Assembly: GCA_027186245.1 (NCBI GenBank)
Contig: CP114497.1
Coordinates: forward strand, 6,951,501-7,015,500
Origin: Coriaria nepalensis
Lineage: Eukaryota > Streptophyta > Magnoliopsida > Cucurbitales > Coriariaceae
DNA length: 64,000 nt
Direction of reading: 5' to 3'
Shown: piece after piece, positions 33,269-45,605 of the stretch
Layout: every line of letters starts with the position of its first letter
Numbering within the stretch: the stretch's first letter is position 1
Position numbers and translations under genes: made by a program
The notes under the pieces: generated by a model
Seen by the model: the letters and a program-made list of their open reading frames with translations, nothing else
Told to the model about the DNA's origin: nothing
Database searches by the model: none

Positions 33269-36200
33269 GATCAGTAATGTTTGTTTGATCGAACTGGTTA
33301 TGTCGCGATATTTACTTAGTTCGGAAGCAACGTTCTAGAGACAGAAAAAGAGATAAGTAGAGTAGACGGCTTGAGTTAAGTGGTGGTTTGAATGGTGGGA
33401 TGGTAATGGAGGTAGGTTAGGGGGAGTTAAAAAAGAGGGAAGTGATATGGTTGGCTTTAGCTAGAGTTGAGTTAAAAAGTAACTCTGGTCAAGTTAAGAT
33501 AAAATAAAAAATAATTAATTCATTTTTTAATTTTTTTTTATAATTCAAACTTTTTAAATTCGTTCATATTTTAACTTTATTAAATATTTAATCCTTATAT
33601 TATTTAAATTAAGATATTTTGATATGTTCAATCAATTTTTCATTGACGCGGACTTTATTCGAAATAACGTATAAATTACCTTTTTTTTTTTTTCTTCATT
33701 TTCTCCAAAATACCTTCAACCCCAAACACCCCCAAATTATACCCTCCCGTATCCTATCCCTCCTTGAAAAAATTTCCAACCTAACTAGAGACTTGCAAAT
33801 TGTGACCCAAGCCCACTGACTCGTGTCGTGGACGATAACCCATGACCAGCGCCTCTAGCAACCTTCAACGGTGACCAGATCCGGCTAGCCTAGACGGGTC
33901 GGGTTTAAATTCAATTTTTTGTGGTGGGTTTAAATAAATTGAGAGTAAATTCGTGATGGGTTCAAATTAATTGTTGGGTTTTGTATTATTGGTATTGTTC
34001 ATACATGAAAAATATTTGACACGTGTCAAGAGATGATTAGGTTACAGCTCAAATTAAATGTAAATCGGTTATATTTAAATAGATTAATTAAAGTTTGATA
34101 ATTAATTTAATTAGTTAACAATTAAATTAATTTTATCCGGATAATAATTAATCTTGATTGACTTAATATTATTTGAATAAAGTAAATGCGGTTTAATAAT
34201 TAGAGACATACAACAAAATAAAGAAAATACTTAGATTAATGACATGGCGCAAAGATTATATAAATCGCTTGCATATATATCAATTAAAAAGTAATATAGA
34301 CTATTATGAGAAAAGACAAAATTCTCATCATCCTCCCATGAGAGTTTCGGTAGAAATTGGAGAGGAAGAAAGAGCTATCTTAAAAATTGAAGAATTAAAA
34401 AGTGAGTTTCGGCCAACTTCTTTCTATTAATAGAAAGATCTCACCCAAATTTTTCACAAAAAAATGGTTGGAAGTCGACTCATTCTTAACCAACTGATAG
34501 TTGGCCGAAATTCAGGGAGAGGGGGGGGGGGGGGGGGGGTTGGCCAAAAATGAAAGGATGATAGGGGAAAGTTGTTTCAATGAACATAAACTCAAAGTCG
34601 GCCGAATTCGACTAAAAGTTGAGTCAAATAACTATCCATCAAAAAAGAAAGTTGGGGCCCATGAAGTGTGGAAAGTTGTGCTTGGAATTGGAAAGTCGAT
34701 TTCGACTTATTTACAACCATGACATTAACTTATTTTGCTAAAAATAGAAGGCATTAGTGAAGGCAAAGGGGTATCCAATCAACGTTGACATCAAAACACA
34801 ACAAAACATTCAAACAAAAATCGAGCAACACTCGTGATTTTCTCAATCGCTCAAGTTCGATTTTATTTAAGTATGACATTTGTCGTCTTTTTCAGGAAAA
34901 TATGTCTCTGATTCTTTAAAATCTGTTATTATGAATAATGACTAGAGTGTCGGATTTTCACCTAAGTGAAAGTTTTGATCCGTCGATTTAACATCTTTTT
35001 CCCTTTTTTTTTTCTTTATTTCTTTAATTTATCGTATTTTAAGAGTAAATATAATGTATATTATAAAACTTATCTTTAATTTAAATTTCATCAAAATATT
35101 TTTGAATTTATTAAAGTATTATTTCAAATGATTTCTGTTTTTATTTCTTTAAAGCCGCCCTTACTTTTCCAAAGTTTTGCTTTCGTAATCGTAATCGTTC
35201 TTCAACTCAAATTAACCTTATATCCCTTTGCCTAAATTTCTTTAACAAAATGTCAGTACATTAATACATTTATTTAAGTTTTTAATTAATAATATAAAAT
35301 CTATTATAAAATTCCAATATGCTAGTATTTATTAAAATATTTTATTTTATTTTTTAATATTAATTAATAAATTAAATAATTAAAACCATATAATTTCTAA
35401 ACTCTTATTAATTATTATGTGGCGATTAATTTTCACAACACCAATAAATATTTTAATTTACTCGTGAGAAACATTTATCGAGAGAAAGCAAATGGAAGGT
35501 TGTGTGGTCGTTGGATAGTGTTTTGAGCTAGCCTCCTTCTTGTGTAGTGTTTTGATTTTCGTTGGCCATGAATTACGAGCATGGTGTTCACGTGAAAGTG
35601 ATATGAACTATCATTGGGAAGAAAAGAAACTGAAATCTCACGGGCCACCTTGCAAGTAGCAGTTCATCGGAGTAAGGGAGGCGCTGAGGTGACAAAGGTC
35701 GGAATGATCGAGTCAGCAGGATTTGACGGAGCTTCACGGAGGCGCTACAATAGTAGCCGTAGGATTGGGCGGTGTGGACACATAATGACTGTTGTTGACC
35801 ATTTAAGTTTTTAATTTTTTTAGGTTTAATATGTTAGAAGGTTAATTCAATAAATTATAAATTTATATCTTTGTGTAAAAAAAAAAAAAGTCCACATCAC
35901 ATTTTATGTGTGAAAACTGAATCTTATTTAAATAAAAAAAGATACTTAAAAATTTACCAAAATTAAAATAAGAATGAATTTATAAAATTTAAATTATATA
36001 TAAATTAACACTAAACCCTTTTCGGGGTTTTGTGGATACGAGGCGAGGGAACTGGGAAGGGAGATGGTGGGGGCCACTAGGTGAGTTACGTTTTTTCGCG
36101 GGGGGGGAATATTTTCCAAACTCTGGGCAAGTGCGGCTCCGTGTTTCCGCCTCTTATTATAAATAAAAATAAAAGAAGAAAAATAGGAAATAATAGGGGT

Positions 36201-36573
36201 ACTTTTGTAATTAGCAGAGTAATTGCAGTTCAGATAATACTTTTTAAATGAATCGAGTCCTCAGTAATTTACCTGCCAACATTCCCATTCACAAAGAAAA
36301 ATCATTTTCTTTTTAGTTTTAGGGCCCATGTAAGCCCTTGTTGTTGTTTATAGGCCTATTCATTTCAGCCTGCTAACATTATTGGGCCGTAGATCAAATT
36401 GAGCCCAACTTGCAAGGCTATATATAACCCAATTTAGAAGTTGGTTAGATCCTATCCATGTGCTCCAGCACGTGGACTTGAACATGGAAATATCAAATAG
36501 CATCGCATCCGATCAGCCAATCTCATCATGCTAACTGATGTCATGGAAAAAGTTAATTTGGGTAGCTAATGAG
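33269..36573. other. Intergenic region between LBD gene and copia element
   Basis: The first few hundred bases are the LBD promoter. Beyond that the DNA is AT-rich. A run of 18 or so G residues occurs at 34521-34540. Open frames at 34239-34430 and 35614-35814 have no recognised motif. The patch at 35490-35810 is GC-richer and may be a degraded transposon fragment. I call no gene. Confidence 0.5.
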
Positions 36574-36578
36574 ATAAT
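36574..36578. repeat. Target-site duplication ATAAT (left copy)
   Basis: ATAAT directly abuts the outer end of the left LTR and is identical to 42959-42963 beyond the right LTR, as expected for copia integration. Confidence 0.8.
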
Positions 36579-36762
36579 TATACAAGTTTGAATTACTTTA
36601 AATGAATACCATATATTATATTTTGCTTAAATCAAAATTTATATGATTACAAGTATGTTAACCGAGCTGTTAAGGGAATATTATAAGCTCTTTATAGAAT
36701 ATATAACAAAAAAGGAAAGCATGATTGTAGGAGTAAATCAAGCAGTTGTTATATCTATTATA
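36579..36762 (-). repeat. 3' LTR of the copia element
   Basis: This 184-bp repeat has blocks shared with 42775-42958, such as ATATGATTACAAGTATGTTAA and AAAGCATGATTGTAGGAGTA. It begins and ends with TATA in both copies. Confidence 0.9.
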
Positions 36763-36779
36763 CACCCCGCAAAACTGAC

Positions 36780-38240
36780 ATGCCATTAACGATAGAGATT
36801 TTGTCTCGTAAAAATTGAAAATGGGATCGACCAAGAGGCTTAGTAAGTAAGTCCACGAGTTGGTCGTTAGTGGAAATGTGAGAGACGGTGAGAAAGGCCA
36901 TTGGCAACAAGATCACTGACAAAGTGAATATCAATAGAGATATGCTTCATGCGAGAATGCATTGCCAGATTGAGTAAGAGATGCGTTGCACCTATATTAT
37001 CGCAGTATAGGAGAAGGCGACATAACAGAAGAAGTAGCTTAGAGATGAGGTTTGGAATCCAACAAACCTCAGAAGCGGTGCAAGCAAAGGCCCGATATTA
37101 AGCTTCAGTGGAAGACCGAGCAATATCATGTTATTTACGGGAACTCCATGCAATAGGATTGGGACCAAGGAAAATGATAAAAGTGGAAAAAGGTGCGGTC
37201 CGTGGGGTTTCCGGCCCAATCATCATCGGAATAAGTAGTGATATTGAAGTCGGATGACCGGCAGGAAACCATGGTCAATTGTACCCTTGAGATAGTGAAG
37301 AAGTCGCTTGACGATGGTCCAATGAGTGAGTGTGTGAGTGACCATAAACTGATCAAGATGACTTATCGTAAACATAATATCAGGCCATATAAGGGTGAGA
37401 TATTGAAGAGCACTTATTTCTTGACGATAAACCGTAGCATTGCCCGGCTCGAATGTGTCAATCTTGGAAAAATGAACATAGGGTGCCATGGGAGTGTGAA
37501 GGGGACATGCACTGTCCGTTTTATGTCGAGATAAAACAACTGAGATGTATTCTGCTGAGTGAGGAAAACCCCCTCACGATAATGCATTACCTCAACACTA
37601 AGAAAGTAAGATAATAGACCAAGATCTTTGACCGAGAACCATGATGTGAGCAGCCGGATAATTTTGGAAATGAGTGTGGGATTGTTTCCGGTAATGACAA
37701 GGTCATCTACATAAACAAGGAAGTAGATACATGTGGTCCCTTTATGCATGATAAAGAGGGACGTGTCGGAACAGGCTTGAGTGAAGTAGAATGAGGTAAG
37801 GGCAGAGCTGAGGGCTTGGTACCAAGCACGAGGAGCTTGCTTAAGGCCGTAGAGGGATTTCCAAAGCTTACAGACATGTGTTGGATGTGAGGGATCAAGA
37901 AAGCCCGCTAGTTGGGACATGTAGACAGTTTCGATTAATGTACCATAGAGGAAAGCGTTGCTAACATTGAGTTGGCGAACCAACTAACCACATATGATAG
38001 CAATAGAGAGAACTGTTTGGATAGTGATGGGCTTGACAGGTGAACTGAACGATTTAGCATAATCCAGGCCGAAGCGTTGATGAAAGCCCTTGGCGAGAAG
38101 ACGTGCCATATAGTGAGCAATAGAGTCGTTGGGGTTCCATTTGATATGAAAAACTCATTTACAACCGACTAGTTTACGAGCATGGTCTGCAGGTACTAGG
38201 TCCCAAGTACCATGTCGTTGAAGAGCCATGAATATTTCAA
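36780..38240 (-). pseudogene. Copia reverse transcriptase-RNase H remnant
   Basis: On the minus strand, 37983-37414 encodes copia reverse transcriptase: [13 protein letters not shown] (canonical VDVNNAFLHG), [30 protein letters not shown] with the catalytic YVDD, and the [11 protein letters not shown] block. Downstream (37356-36800) is RNase H with TYSDDDWAGNPTDR. Frame changes occur between segments, and upstream (38240-37984) the thumb and fingers region is interrupted by a stop at 37984. It resembles ordinary plant copia pol and is not functional. Confidence 0.9.
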
Positions 38241-38399
38241 ATATGGTGGGATGTCATAGCCGTGAATATCTCAGACATAGCGGGATGCCATTTGGGATGC
38301 TTCATGGCTTAGGTGACACAAGTAGGCTAGGTTTCAAGGAAGAGATGGTATTTTGTGGCAGCATGTATAACCTTCGGTTTGAAGATATTATTCATGGCC

Positions 38400-39640
38400 T
38401 GAGTGGTCATATGATGTTTCCGAGAAGGAGGAATCTGTAGGGGGGTGGCAGTTCACGCGAGCTAGGAGATAGAGGAGCTTCTGTAGATAAGATGGACTCA
38501 GTAGAGGTAGAAGGACTCACATCAGGGGATATGGTGGATGTGGGTCGAGATATGAGGGGCCCAATAGGTGTGAGTTGTAGCGATTCATGATGTTGGGACG
38601 ACATAGCAATGGGCAGGAGTGGACGACACATCGACGTGCATGAGAGGCCCAACAATTTGAGTCGATGCGATGTTTGGGCCAAGAGATGGCGTTGGGCTAA
38701 CCATAGGAGGTAGAGTGGCAATGGGCCATCAGTGGTAGACTGGTGTGAGTTGGGACCTAGCGACATGGAGCCTAGAGCGAGAATTCTAAGCATATCTGAA
38801 TAGAGAAAAAGAAACACTATTTCAAGACAAAAAAACCCGGTAAGAGTGAAGAGCCAAGTATATGAACGTGGATTAAGAAGCCGAGTAGCCCATAAACACA
38901 CACGACCGAGAGTTAGGCTTGATTTTGTGATCTTTGTATGGGTTTAATCAAAGAAAGTATAGGCATCCGAAAATCTGGAGCTTGTGATAATTCGGCGGTG
39001 TCAAAGAGACAAACATAAGGGCTCATACCGGCAAGCTGGAGTGGAAGTCCATTTGAGAAGAGATGTGGCCGTATTAAAGGCGAGAGCCCAAAAAGAGAGA
39101 GGAAGATGGGCTTAATGTAGAAGTGTGAGCTCAGTAGTGACAACGTGACGGTGACGGTGTTCTACGATACCATTTTGTTGTGGGGATGTGAGAGGATGTG
39201 GTGAACCAACTAATACCATGGTGTTAAGGAAGTGTCGGAGAGCTAGAAACTCGCCCCCATTATTGAGGTAAAAATTTTGAATTTTACGATTAAAGTGTTT
39301 TTCAACCAAGGCTTTATATTGAGGAAAGAGGACAGCGACTTGCAATTTAGTTTGTAACAAAAAGAACCGTGAATACCTAGTGAAGTGATCAACAAGTAGT
39401 TAGTAGAAGTGATGACCATCAAAAGAGGGAATCCTGCTAGGATCCTAAACATCGGCATAAATGAACTATAGAGGATGAGTGCTAATAAGTGATGTATCCC
39501 GAAACAACACATAGTGACTTTTATTTGAATCATAAGCAATATAAAAATCTGGATTAGAATAATTGTCTTTAGCAATAGGCAAACAAAACTTATTAATTAG
39601 AGAAGAACTAATTTTGAAAGGCTTATGGCCAAGCCATCAA
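38400..39640 (-). pseudogene. Copia integrase remnant
   Basis: Pieces on the minus strand at 39575-39112 include VEKHFNRKIQNFYLNNGGEF (canonical ...SDNGGEF), and SPHPLTSPQQNGIVEHRHRH, the copia integrase core ending. Further down (39143-38407) lies the poorly conserved connector to reverse transcriptase. The catalytic Asp of the DNGGEF block is Asn here (LNNGGEF), and frames change several times, so catalysis is lost. Confidence 0.85.
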
Positions 39641-39642
39641 TA

Positions 39643-40101
39643 CTAACTATAGAGAGGAACATGTTCACAAAGAGATGTCATCGGGTTGGAAAGAGAAGTG
39701 AGTGGTCGAAGCAAATAAATCTTATTCTTACATGGTCTGTGAAGTAGAGGCGTCCTCGTTGTTCGATCCTTAACAACAAAATGAAAAGGATGAAATTCAG
39801 GCAACACATTATTCGTCTTCGTAAAACCATAAACTAATAACAAGTTCCTACGAGTTGTAGGAACACATAAGACATTAGAAAGGTGAAATGTACGAGATGG
39901 AAAACGAAGGTGAGAGGAACCAATGTGAAAGATGGTCGGACATGTACCATCCGCAATGTGAACCTCGTTAGTGTCGTCATACTCTGAATGAATAGAGAGA
40001 TTTCCAAGTTCAGTAGTGATGTTATGAGAAGCCCCGACATCTGGCAACCATGTTGAGTCATCCTTTGGTGTAATGGGAGAGGTAGTGGCGGAGTGGGCCA
40101 A
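39643..40101 (-). pseudogene. Copia protease/GAG-pre-integrase remnant
   Basis: This 152-codon open frame reads DSTWLPDVGASHNIT at its start, the aspartic protease site. The canonical motif is D-S/T-G-A, and here Val replaces the Ser/Thr. LRFPSRTFHLSNVLCVP follows, and GAG-pre-integrase residues (LLHRPCKNKIYLL) are near the end. Confidence 0.85.
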
Positions 40102-40222
40102 AGCCCGAAGTTTTTGGTAAATATCAATGGTGTGTCCCCGATAACTGCACCATTAGCAAGAGACATTGGTGCGGTCATTAGAAGAACTTGCATGACGAAA
40201 ACAACCATGACCACAATTATTA

Positions 40223-40827
40223 TTAGAGTAACGAGAAGAAGAAAGAGACCCTTATGTTTGAGCCATTGGAGGAGCGGGAGCTAAAGTCCCGAGATGATGA
40301 ATCGAATGACGAGTAGTGAGAGGTAGCATTGGCGGTCACAACGATAGAGGCCGCCGCCGTGTCAGGATGCTTAAGGTAAGCCTCATAAGCAACAAGCAAA
40401 TCATGGGGTTCCTCAAACTGATATGGAGTAACGCGGGCACAGATAGAGCCGACTATGTCATGGTAAGCTGCTCTAAAGATGTAGAGAGTAACATCGTCAT
40501 CCGAAAGTAGTGAATCAATGATGGTTAGTTCACCACTCTTGGCTTTGATAATCTGAAGGAAAGCCGAGACAGAGTTGTTGCCGAGAGTAAGCAAGGATAG
40601 ATCATCCTTAATTTGCATCACTCGGGTTCAGAAACGATTGGCGTAGAGCCGAAACAAGAAGGTCCAAGCCTCCATAGTAGTGGGAGTAGTGGTGATTAAC
40701 AGCATAACCTCTATTGAAACAAACCCAAAAATGGCTAAGCGGATGAGGTTGTCTTGCCGAAACCAATGAACGAAGGCGGGTGACGAAGACATGGTAATGC
40801 CTCTGGGCAGAGCGACGATGATCCCAT
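40223..40827 (-). pseudogene. Copia gag remnant (UBN2-type), 3' part
   Basis: The minus-strand frame 40621-40223 reads LTLGNNSVSAFLQIIKAKSG, then the typical gag phrases DDVTLYIFRAAYHDIVGSI and FEEPHDLLVAYEAYLKH, and a Ser-rich tail. The 5' part of gag continues beyond the inserted solo LTR at 42471-42690. Confidence 0.8.
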
Positions 40828-42470
40828 TGTTGGAATAGCGGTTAGAAACCTTGCAATGGAAGCAATTGAATTGGTCCTAGTGTATAACAAAAATTTTCTA
40901 AAAACTTTTTAGCGATCCCTTATATGTATATAAATTAATCCTACATCTATACGAATAGGTCATACCTTAACCTTATTCGAATTGATCGTTGAAACTCACA
41001 TCACGATCTTCCAATTCGATCCTCAACATAATAGGACATGTGTGGGCACGCAGAAATGATAATATTTTCTTTTTCTTTTTCTCTCAGAAAAATCTCTACT
41101 AAAAAAATATTCACTAAATAATTAGAATGAGATATATTTATAAGATTCCATTAGGTATTTTAATTAATTTAAACTCTTTAAATTAATGAAATTGATAATT
41201 CAATTATGATCATCATATGATATATTTGATATAGTTAAATATTTTCAAATCTAATTTAAAATATAGTTTTATCTATTTTAAATTATATTATTGTTTTGAT
41301 AATTTATTGAATTTAGTCAAAACTATTCAAATCTTATTAAAATATAATTTCATCTATTTAAAATAAAAAATATATCTTATTTAGATTTTAAATTAATTTA
41401 TCAAATCAATCTAAATTTTACTTACATAATATTAATATTATATTAAATATCAATTTAATATTACATATAAAATATTAATTCAAAATCATATATATTATTT
41501 TAATTAATTAATTCCGAATTTCACCATTTAAATACATCTTTTGATTAATTAATTCTTTAATTTGTTAATTAACACTAATTATAAATTTACCTTAGAAAAC
41601 TATTTTCTTGCAAATAAGTCTTTTTTCAACCTTTTTCATTCTTACTCTATACAGTATTAATATTATCATTATATGCATTCAATCCTCCAAAAAATTAATT
41701 CATAATTAGAGCAGGTCCAAATTACTGTTTTACCCATTTGATTATCTCTTTATTATTAAGTACTATTAATTCACTAGTGAACGATCAACTTATAACTTGA
41801 TTATAAATTTGAACTCAAAACCATTAAGTTTTAGAATTAGCCCTTAAGGGAACTAATATATAATCTTTTATGAAGAAAGTTTGGATTCCATAGCTGTAAA
41901 GCACGTTCTTAGCCACTTATCTCAATGAATCTGCAAAACAAAAGTCTTTAGCCTGTTTTACAAACAAACCGGGATGAGTGAATCAAAAGATTCAGTTGAT
42001 ATAAACAGGAGTTCATGATTACTCAAGATTTAGATTGATCTGTATATGATCATCTATTAATATGAATTTAATTCTTTATGGCAAACAATATTTTAATAAA
42101 GAATTAATTCATATCGAGTCATGTCATATATAATCTAATTATATAAAGCACATCTACTGAGATGTCTATATACATCAGTGATCATGATCTAGATCACTTG
42201 CATTCATAATGCTAACAAACCGTACTAGCAACCATTAATTAAAGATTCAATATTTTAATATATTAATGATAATTTAATTCATTATTTATAATCTTAATCA
42301 TCTCGTACTAATACAAGATTATAATCACATAAATGAATTTAAAATTTTCTGATATTTATATATATTATTCGATAATAATACATTCATAACAATTATATAT
42401 ATAAATATTACTTTTATTAATTTTATTAAAACAATAATTCTTACATGCTTTCAGGATATCATGCCCAACA
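40828..42470. mobile_element. Probable solo LTR nested in copia gag
   Basis: The 1643-bp AT-rich, non-coding segment begins TGTTGG and ends CCAACA, canonical LTR termini. It is flanked by CCCAT (40823-40827) and CTCAT (42471-42475), a 5-bp duplication with one mismatch. Gag sequence resumes on the far side. No internal retrotransposon genes are present, so unequal recombination to a solo LTR is the simplest reading. A long non-autonomous element is an alternative. Confidence 0.7.
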
Positions 42471-42762
42471 CTCATCTAGATAGCTGAGAAAGTCATAGCC
42501 GATGAAGAGAGCTGCGACTTGTGCTCTCCATGATGGGAAGTTACTCGGTGTAAGTTATAATGGTAGCTATGGCAATAAGCGGAAGGCCATTACGGCGATA
42601 GGTGGAGCGCTTTAAGCAGCAGGTGGGGCAGCAGCTAGAGCACCTAGATTTACAGCAGGTGCATCGGCGGCTAGGTTGACAACATCCATGACTAAAGTGA
42701 GCGACGAGCTACTGTAAAAGAGAGAAGAAAATATGAGAAAACTAAAGCTCGTGAGAGAAACA
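42471..42762 (-). pseudogene. 5' end of copia gag and leader
   Basis: Reading on the minus strand, the leader after the primer site (from 42762) leads to ATGGATGTTGTCAACCTAGCC at about 42690, a plausible gag start. The open frame continues with Ala-rich codons until the nested insertion. Confidence 0.6.
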
Positions 42763-42774
42763 ACTCTGATATTA
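42763..42774 (-). other. tRNA primer-binding site of the copia element
   Basis: The minus strand reads TAATATCAGAGT directly inside the 5' LTR, matching 9 of 12 bases of the plant copia consensus TGGTATCAGAGC (initiator tRNA-Met). Its position confirms the LTR edge at 42775. Confidence 0.75.
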
Positions 42775-42958
42775 TATACAAGTTGGAATTACTGTAAAAT
42801 AATGTCATATATTATATTTTGCTTAAAGTAATATTTATATGATTACAAGTATGTTAACCTAGCTATTAAGGGAATATCATAGTATATTTGTAGAATATAT
42901 AACATACAAGGAAAGCATGATTGTAGGAGTAAATCAAGGATTTGTTATATCTGTTATA
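42775..42958 (-). repeat. 5' LTR of the copia element
   Basis: It is 184 bp, the same length as its partner at 36579-36762. It abuts the primer-binding site on one side and the ATAAT duplication (42959-42963) on the other. Confidence 0.9.
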
Positions 42959-42963
42959 ATAAT

Positions 42964-44399
42964 AATGTAATGAAATACAGTCTAACTCTCCGATGTGCAC
43001 TTTCCTGGGAAAATAATATTGGACCGATTACTCCTACAATAGTACCAACTTATTTCCATATTGGCCCCTCCAACACAGAAAAAATAGACCACCTAGTACT
43101 TACGAGAATGGTACCGTGGCTTGCATGCTTTCGGTGTCTACGAAAGAATTTAGATAGTTAATTTCTTATCGAACGGACCTTTCTAGGCGTCACGTAAGTC
43201 TGATACGAGGGGCAAGGGAGAGTGAGGTACTTTTGTCTCACCACATCAACATGACATAGGTCAATCTTGAACTTACATAACGCTTTCTCATCCGTTCGAT
43301 AGAAAATCAACAGCCTAGATTCTTGTGTTGCCACCGAAGACATCCAAGCCCGTAGGCACCAAATGAAACCATTCTCAGTAGATACTAAGATAGATGTTCG
43401 GTTGTTGTGTACGCGTTTACAAGTTTATGGTACGACAATGAATTTACAACAAACTCCTTACAAACAATGATGTGAATAAGTGTCGCCTGCCTCCGATTAG
43501 TCGGTCGACAGTCTAAGAAATCAATGGGCCATTAGCTACCAATCCTTTGAATAAACATTGTTTATTTGATTATCATGGTGGCCTACTCAACCGCTCATGG
43601 CTATGGAAGAGATAGTAGCCACTAGCCTCACCGATTAACAGCTATATATACTTATACGGTGGGGCATGCTTAATCTACTTGATTGATATTATTATTGTAT
43701 TTAATTAAATGCTTAATCATAGTGACCTGGCAATAAGCCTTATCCCAGTGTGAGTACAGCTTTCATTACATTATAGTTCCAATTAGATATATTAGAATCA
43801 ATCAACAATTGAACGTTTTTTAAACCGAGTCAGCGCACTGAATAGTTGACCTTTTAAACCAACATTCATATCTGGATTAGAGATCGAGGAAACAGTTTTT
43901 ACTGCATTTATTTTTAGACCGTAAGAATGAAGTCATTATCAGGCTCACATGCAAATTGCGCGTGAAACTCGTGGCAGCTGGACAGTTAAAGAAAAATAAC
44001 CGCCAGAAACAGCGCACACGTGCTCAACTGGCTTCTCCATCGCAGCCAACTCAACAAACTCTCTTTGTTTTTGTTTTCAATCACGCGGCTGATATTTCTT
44101 GCGCGTTGTATAGAATAGCAGATACCAATTCTGGAAGTCTTATTTGGAAATTTCAATTTGAATGAATTAATAAATTTAATTATTGATTAATTGGGAAATT
44201 TTTAAAAAATTAATTGAATTTATCATAACAAACCAAGCAGCAGCTACACGAAGTACTGTCTATGTACACTAAAAATTCACTGCTATCCCTCCCAAAAAAA
44301 AAAAAAAGAAGAAAAAGAATTAAATTAAAGAAATTAAAACAAGAAATTCATAAATCCTGATTCGAGTCAACGAAAAGGTATGACTATGACTAGTATAGC
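42964..44399. other. Intergenic region; 3' flank of the zinc-finger gene
   Basis: No gene is supported. A 69-codon plus-strand frame (43956-44165) is basic and shows no motif. The last 200 bases (44200-44399) are probably the 3' UTR of the minus-strand zinc-finger gene. Confidence 0.5.
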
Positions 44400-45152
44400 T
44401 TAATGATCTTGAGAGATTTGTGATTTCGGCAACACCAGGAGGAGGCGGGGCTTCTTAATCGGGAGAGGACTCTCGACCTCATCGTCGCCGGAGATGAATA
44501 TTTCCGGCAAGGCAGGGAGGTTCAGATCGAAATGCTGGTGGCTATGGCTTTGCGTATTGGTAGAACCTACACCTTCAGATGACGCCACGGCGCTGCTGTT
44601 ATTGTGGCTAGCGCCAGTATTTCCTTCATAGTGACAACGCTTGTGTCCGCCCAAGGCTTGACCGGTAGGGAATGTTTTGTGACAGATGGAGCACTCGTGT
44701 AACCTACCACCGACGAAGGAAGCAGAGGCGGTGGCGGAGGTCGTTGTAGTAGAGGACGTAGACTGATCCTCCCTTGGAGCTTGTTGTTTCCGGTGACTAG
44801 CCTTGTGTCCGCCATAAGCCTGGTAAGAGGAAAACGCCTTGTTGCAGATAGAGCACTTGTGGAGAAGTTTTCCGGCAGCCTCCTCCGGATGAGCAGCCGG
44901 AGCTGCAGCAGGAGTAGAGGAAAATTGATGGCGGTGTGTGGCGGCGGAGGGGATAGTAGATCCAACAGCGCCGCCACGAGCGAGCATGATTAGGCAGAGA
45001 GCTAGGTATTCTTCCTCCGTGGCGGGGTGGTCGAAACGTGGACGCTTGGACCGCTTGCGTTTGGTCCATGGCTCGACGGAGTGGAGGTTAGACTCCTCGT
45101 AGTGAAACGGTGCCGCAGCAGTGGTCGGAGAGTTTAAAGCTTCCAGAGCCAT
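44400..45152 (-). CDS. C1-2i C2H2 zinc-finger repressor (ZAT10/STZ-AZF type)
   Basis: This nuclear stress-response transcriptional repressor family mediates drought, salt, cold and jasmonate responses. The intronless ORF encodes 250 residues. It contains the basic [12 protein letters not shown] at 31-39 and the L-box [16 protein letters not shown] at 46-61. Finger 1 has Cys100/103 and His116/120 with QAYGGH at 111-116. Finger 2 has Cys154/157 and His170/174 with QALGGH at 165-170. The EAR motif DLNLP is at 209-213. The N-terminus [10 protein letters not shown] is that of AZF/ZAT10 proteins. Finger 1 is unusual in having Tyr in place of Leu in the plant QALGGH signature. A minus-strand TATA box lies at 45263-45269. 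Which of ZAT10, AZF1, AZF2 or AZF3 it corresponds to cannot be decided here. Confidence 0.93.
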   Translation of the reverse strand: MALEALNSPTTAAAPFHYEESNLHSVEPWTKRKRSKRPRFDHPATEEEYLALCLIMLARGGAVGSTIPSAATHRHQFSSTPAAAPAAHPEEAAGKLLHKCSICNKAFSSYQAYGGHKASHRKQQAPREDQSTSSTTTTSATASASFVGGRLHECSICHKTFPTGQALGGHKRCHYEGNTGASHNNSSAVASSEGVGSTNTQSHSHQHFDLNLPALPEIFISGDDEVESPLPIKKPRLLLVLPKSQISQDH

Positions 45153-45262
45153 CTGATATTGTTAACTTAAATCTGATCTGAAAAATGGGGAGAAGGCAGA
45201 GTTAGAGCAGGTTCTGGTTGAAGGTGAGTTGGAAGTGCGAGTGAGAGAAAGGTCCGAGTCAT

Positions 45263-45269
45263 TTTATAA
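45263..45269 (-). promoter_or_regulatory. TATA box of the zinc-finger gene
   Basis: TATAAAA on the minus strand lies 111 bases upstream of the ATG (45152), a normal distance for a short leader. Confidence 0.65.
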
Positions 45270-45605
45270 GAAGGCCAGAAGGGGAGGGAGTGGACTGGAC
45301 TTTGGCTTGGGAAGTTGCGTGACAAGTGGTGGGAAAGTGATATTGGCGGATTCTCACATTCATCGTTAAGTATTATATTATTTATATAAAAAATAAAAGG
45401 GGAATAAATTTAGAAAAGAGAAAATGGAGTGGCGCACGTTTCGTTTTTTATGTGGGTTTGCTTCGTGCCCAAGTTGTGGTGCTCCCTTTTAAAGCCAGTC
45501 AAACTTATACAACACAGAACAGTTAGGAAGTGGGATTTGTCATTTGCGTGTCTGGGTTAGGAAATTTCTTAGGCTTTTCTCTAATAAATTTCCTTTTTAT
45601 CTCAT

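Larger units (their letters stand above)
36579..42958 (-). mobile_element. Ty1/copia LTR retrotransposon, decayed, with nested insertion
   Basis: Two 184-bp direct repeats (36579-36762 and 42775-42958) bound a minus-strand gag-protease-integrase-reverse transcriptase-RNase H order, which is copia order. By eye the LTRs differ at roughly 22 of 184 positions, so the insertion is old. A primer-binding site resembling the tRNA-Met one (TAATATCAGAG) lies directly inside the right LTR. Exact ATAAT duplications flank the element. The LTRs start and end TATA instead of TG/CA; non-canonical LTR ends of this kind are known in plant copia elements. A 1643-bp insertion (40828-42470) interrupts gag. Numerous stops and frame breaks mean it is not active. 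Confidence 0.92.
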
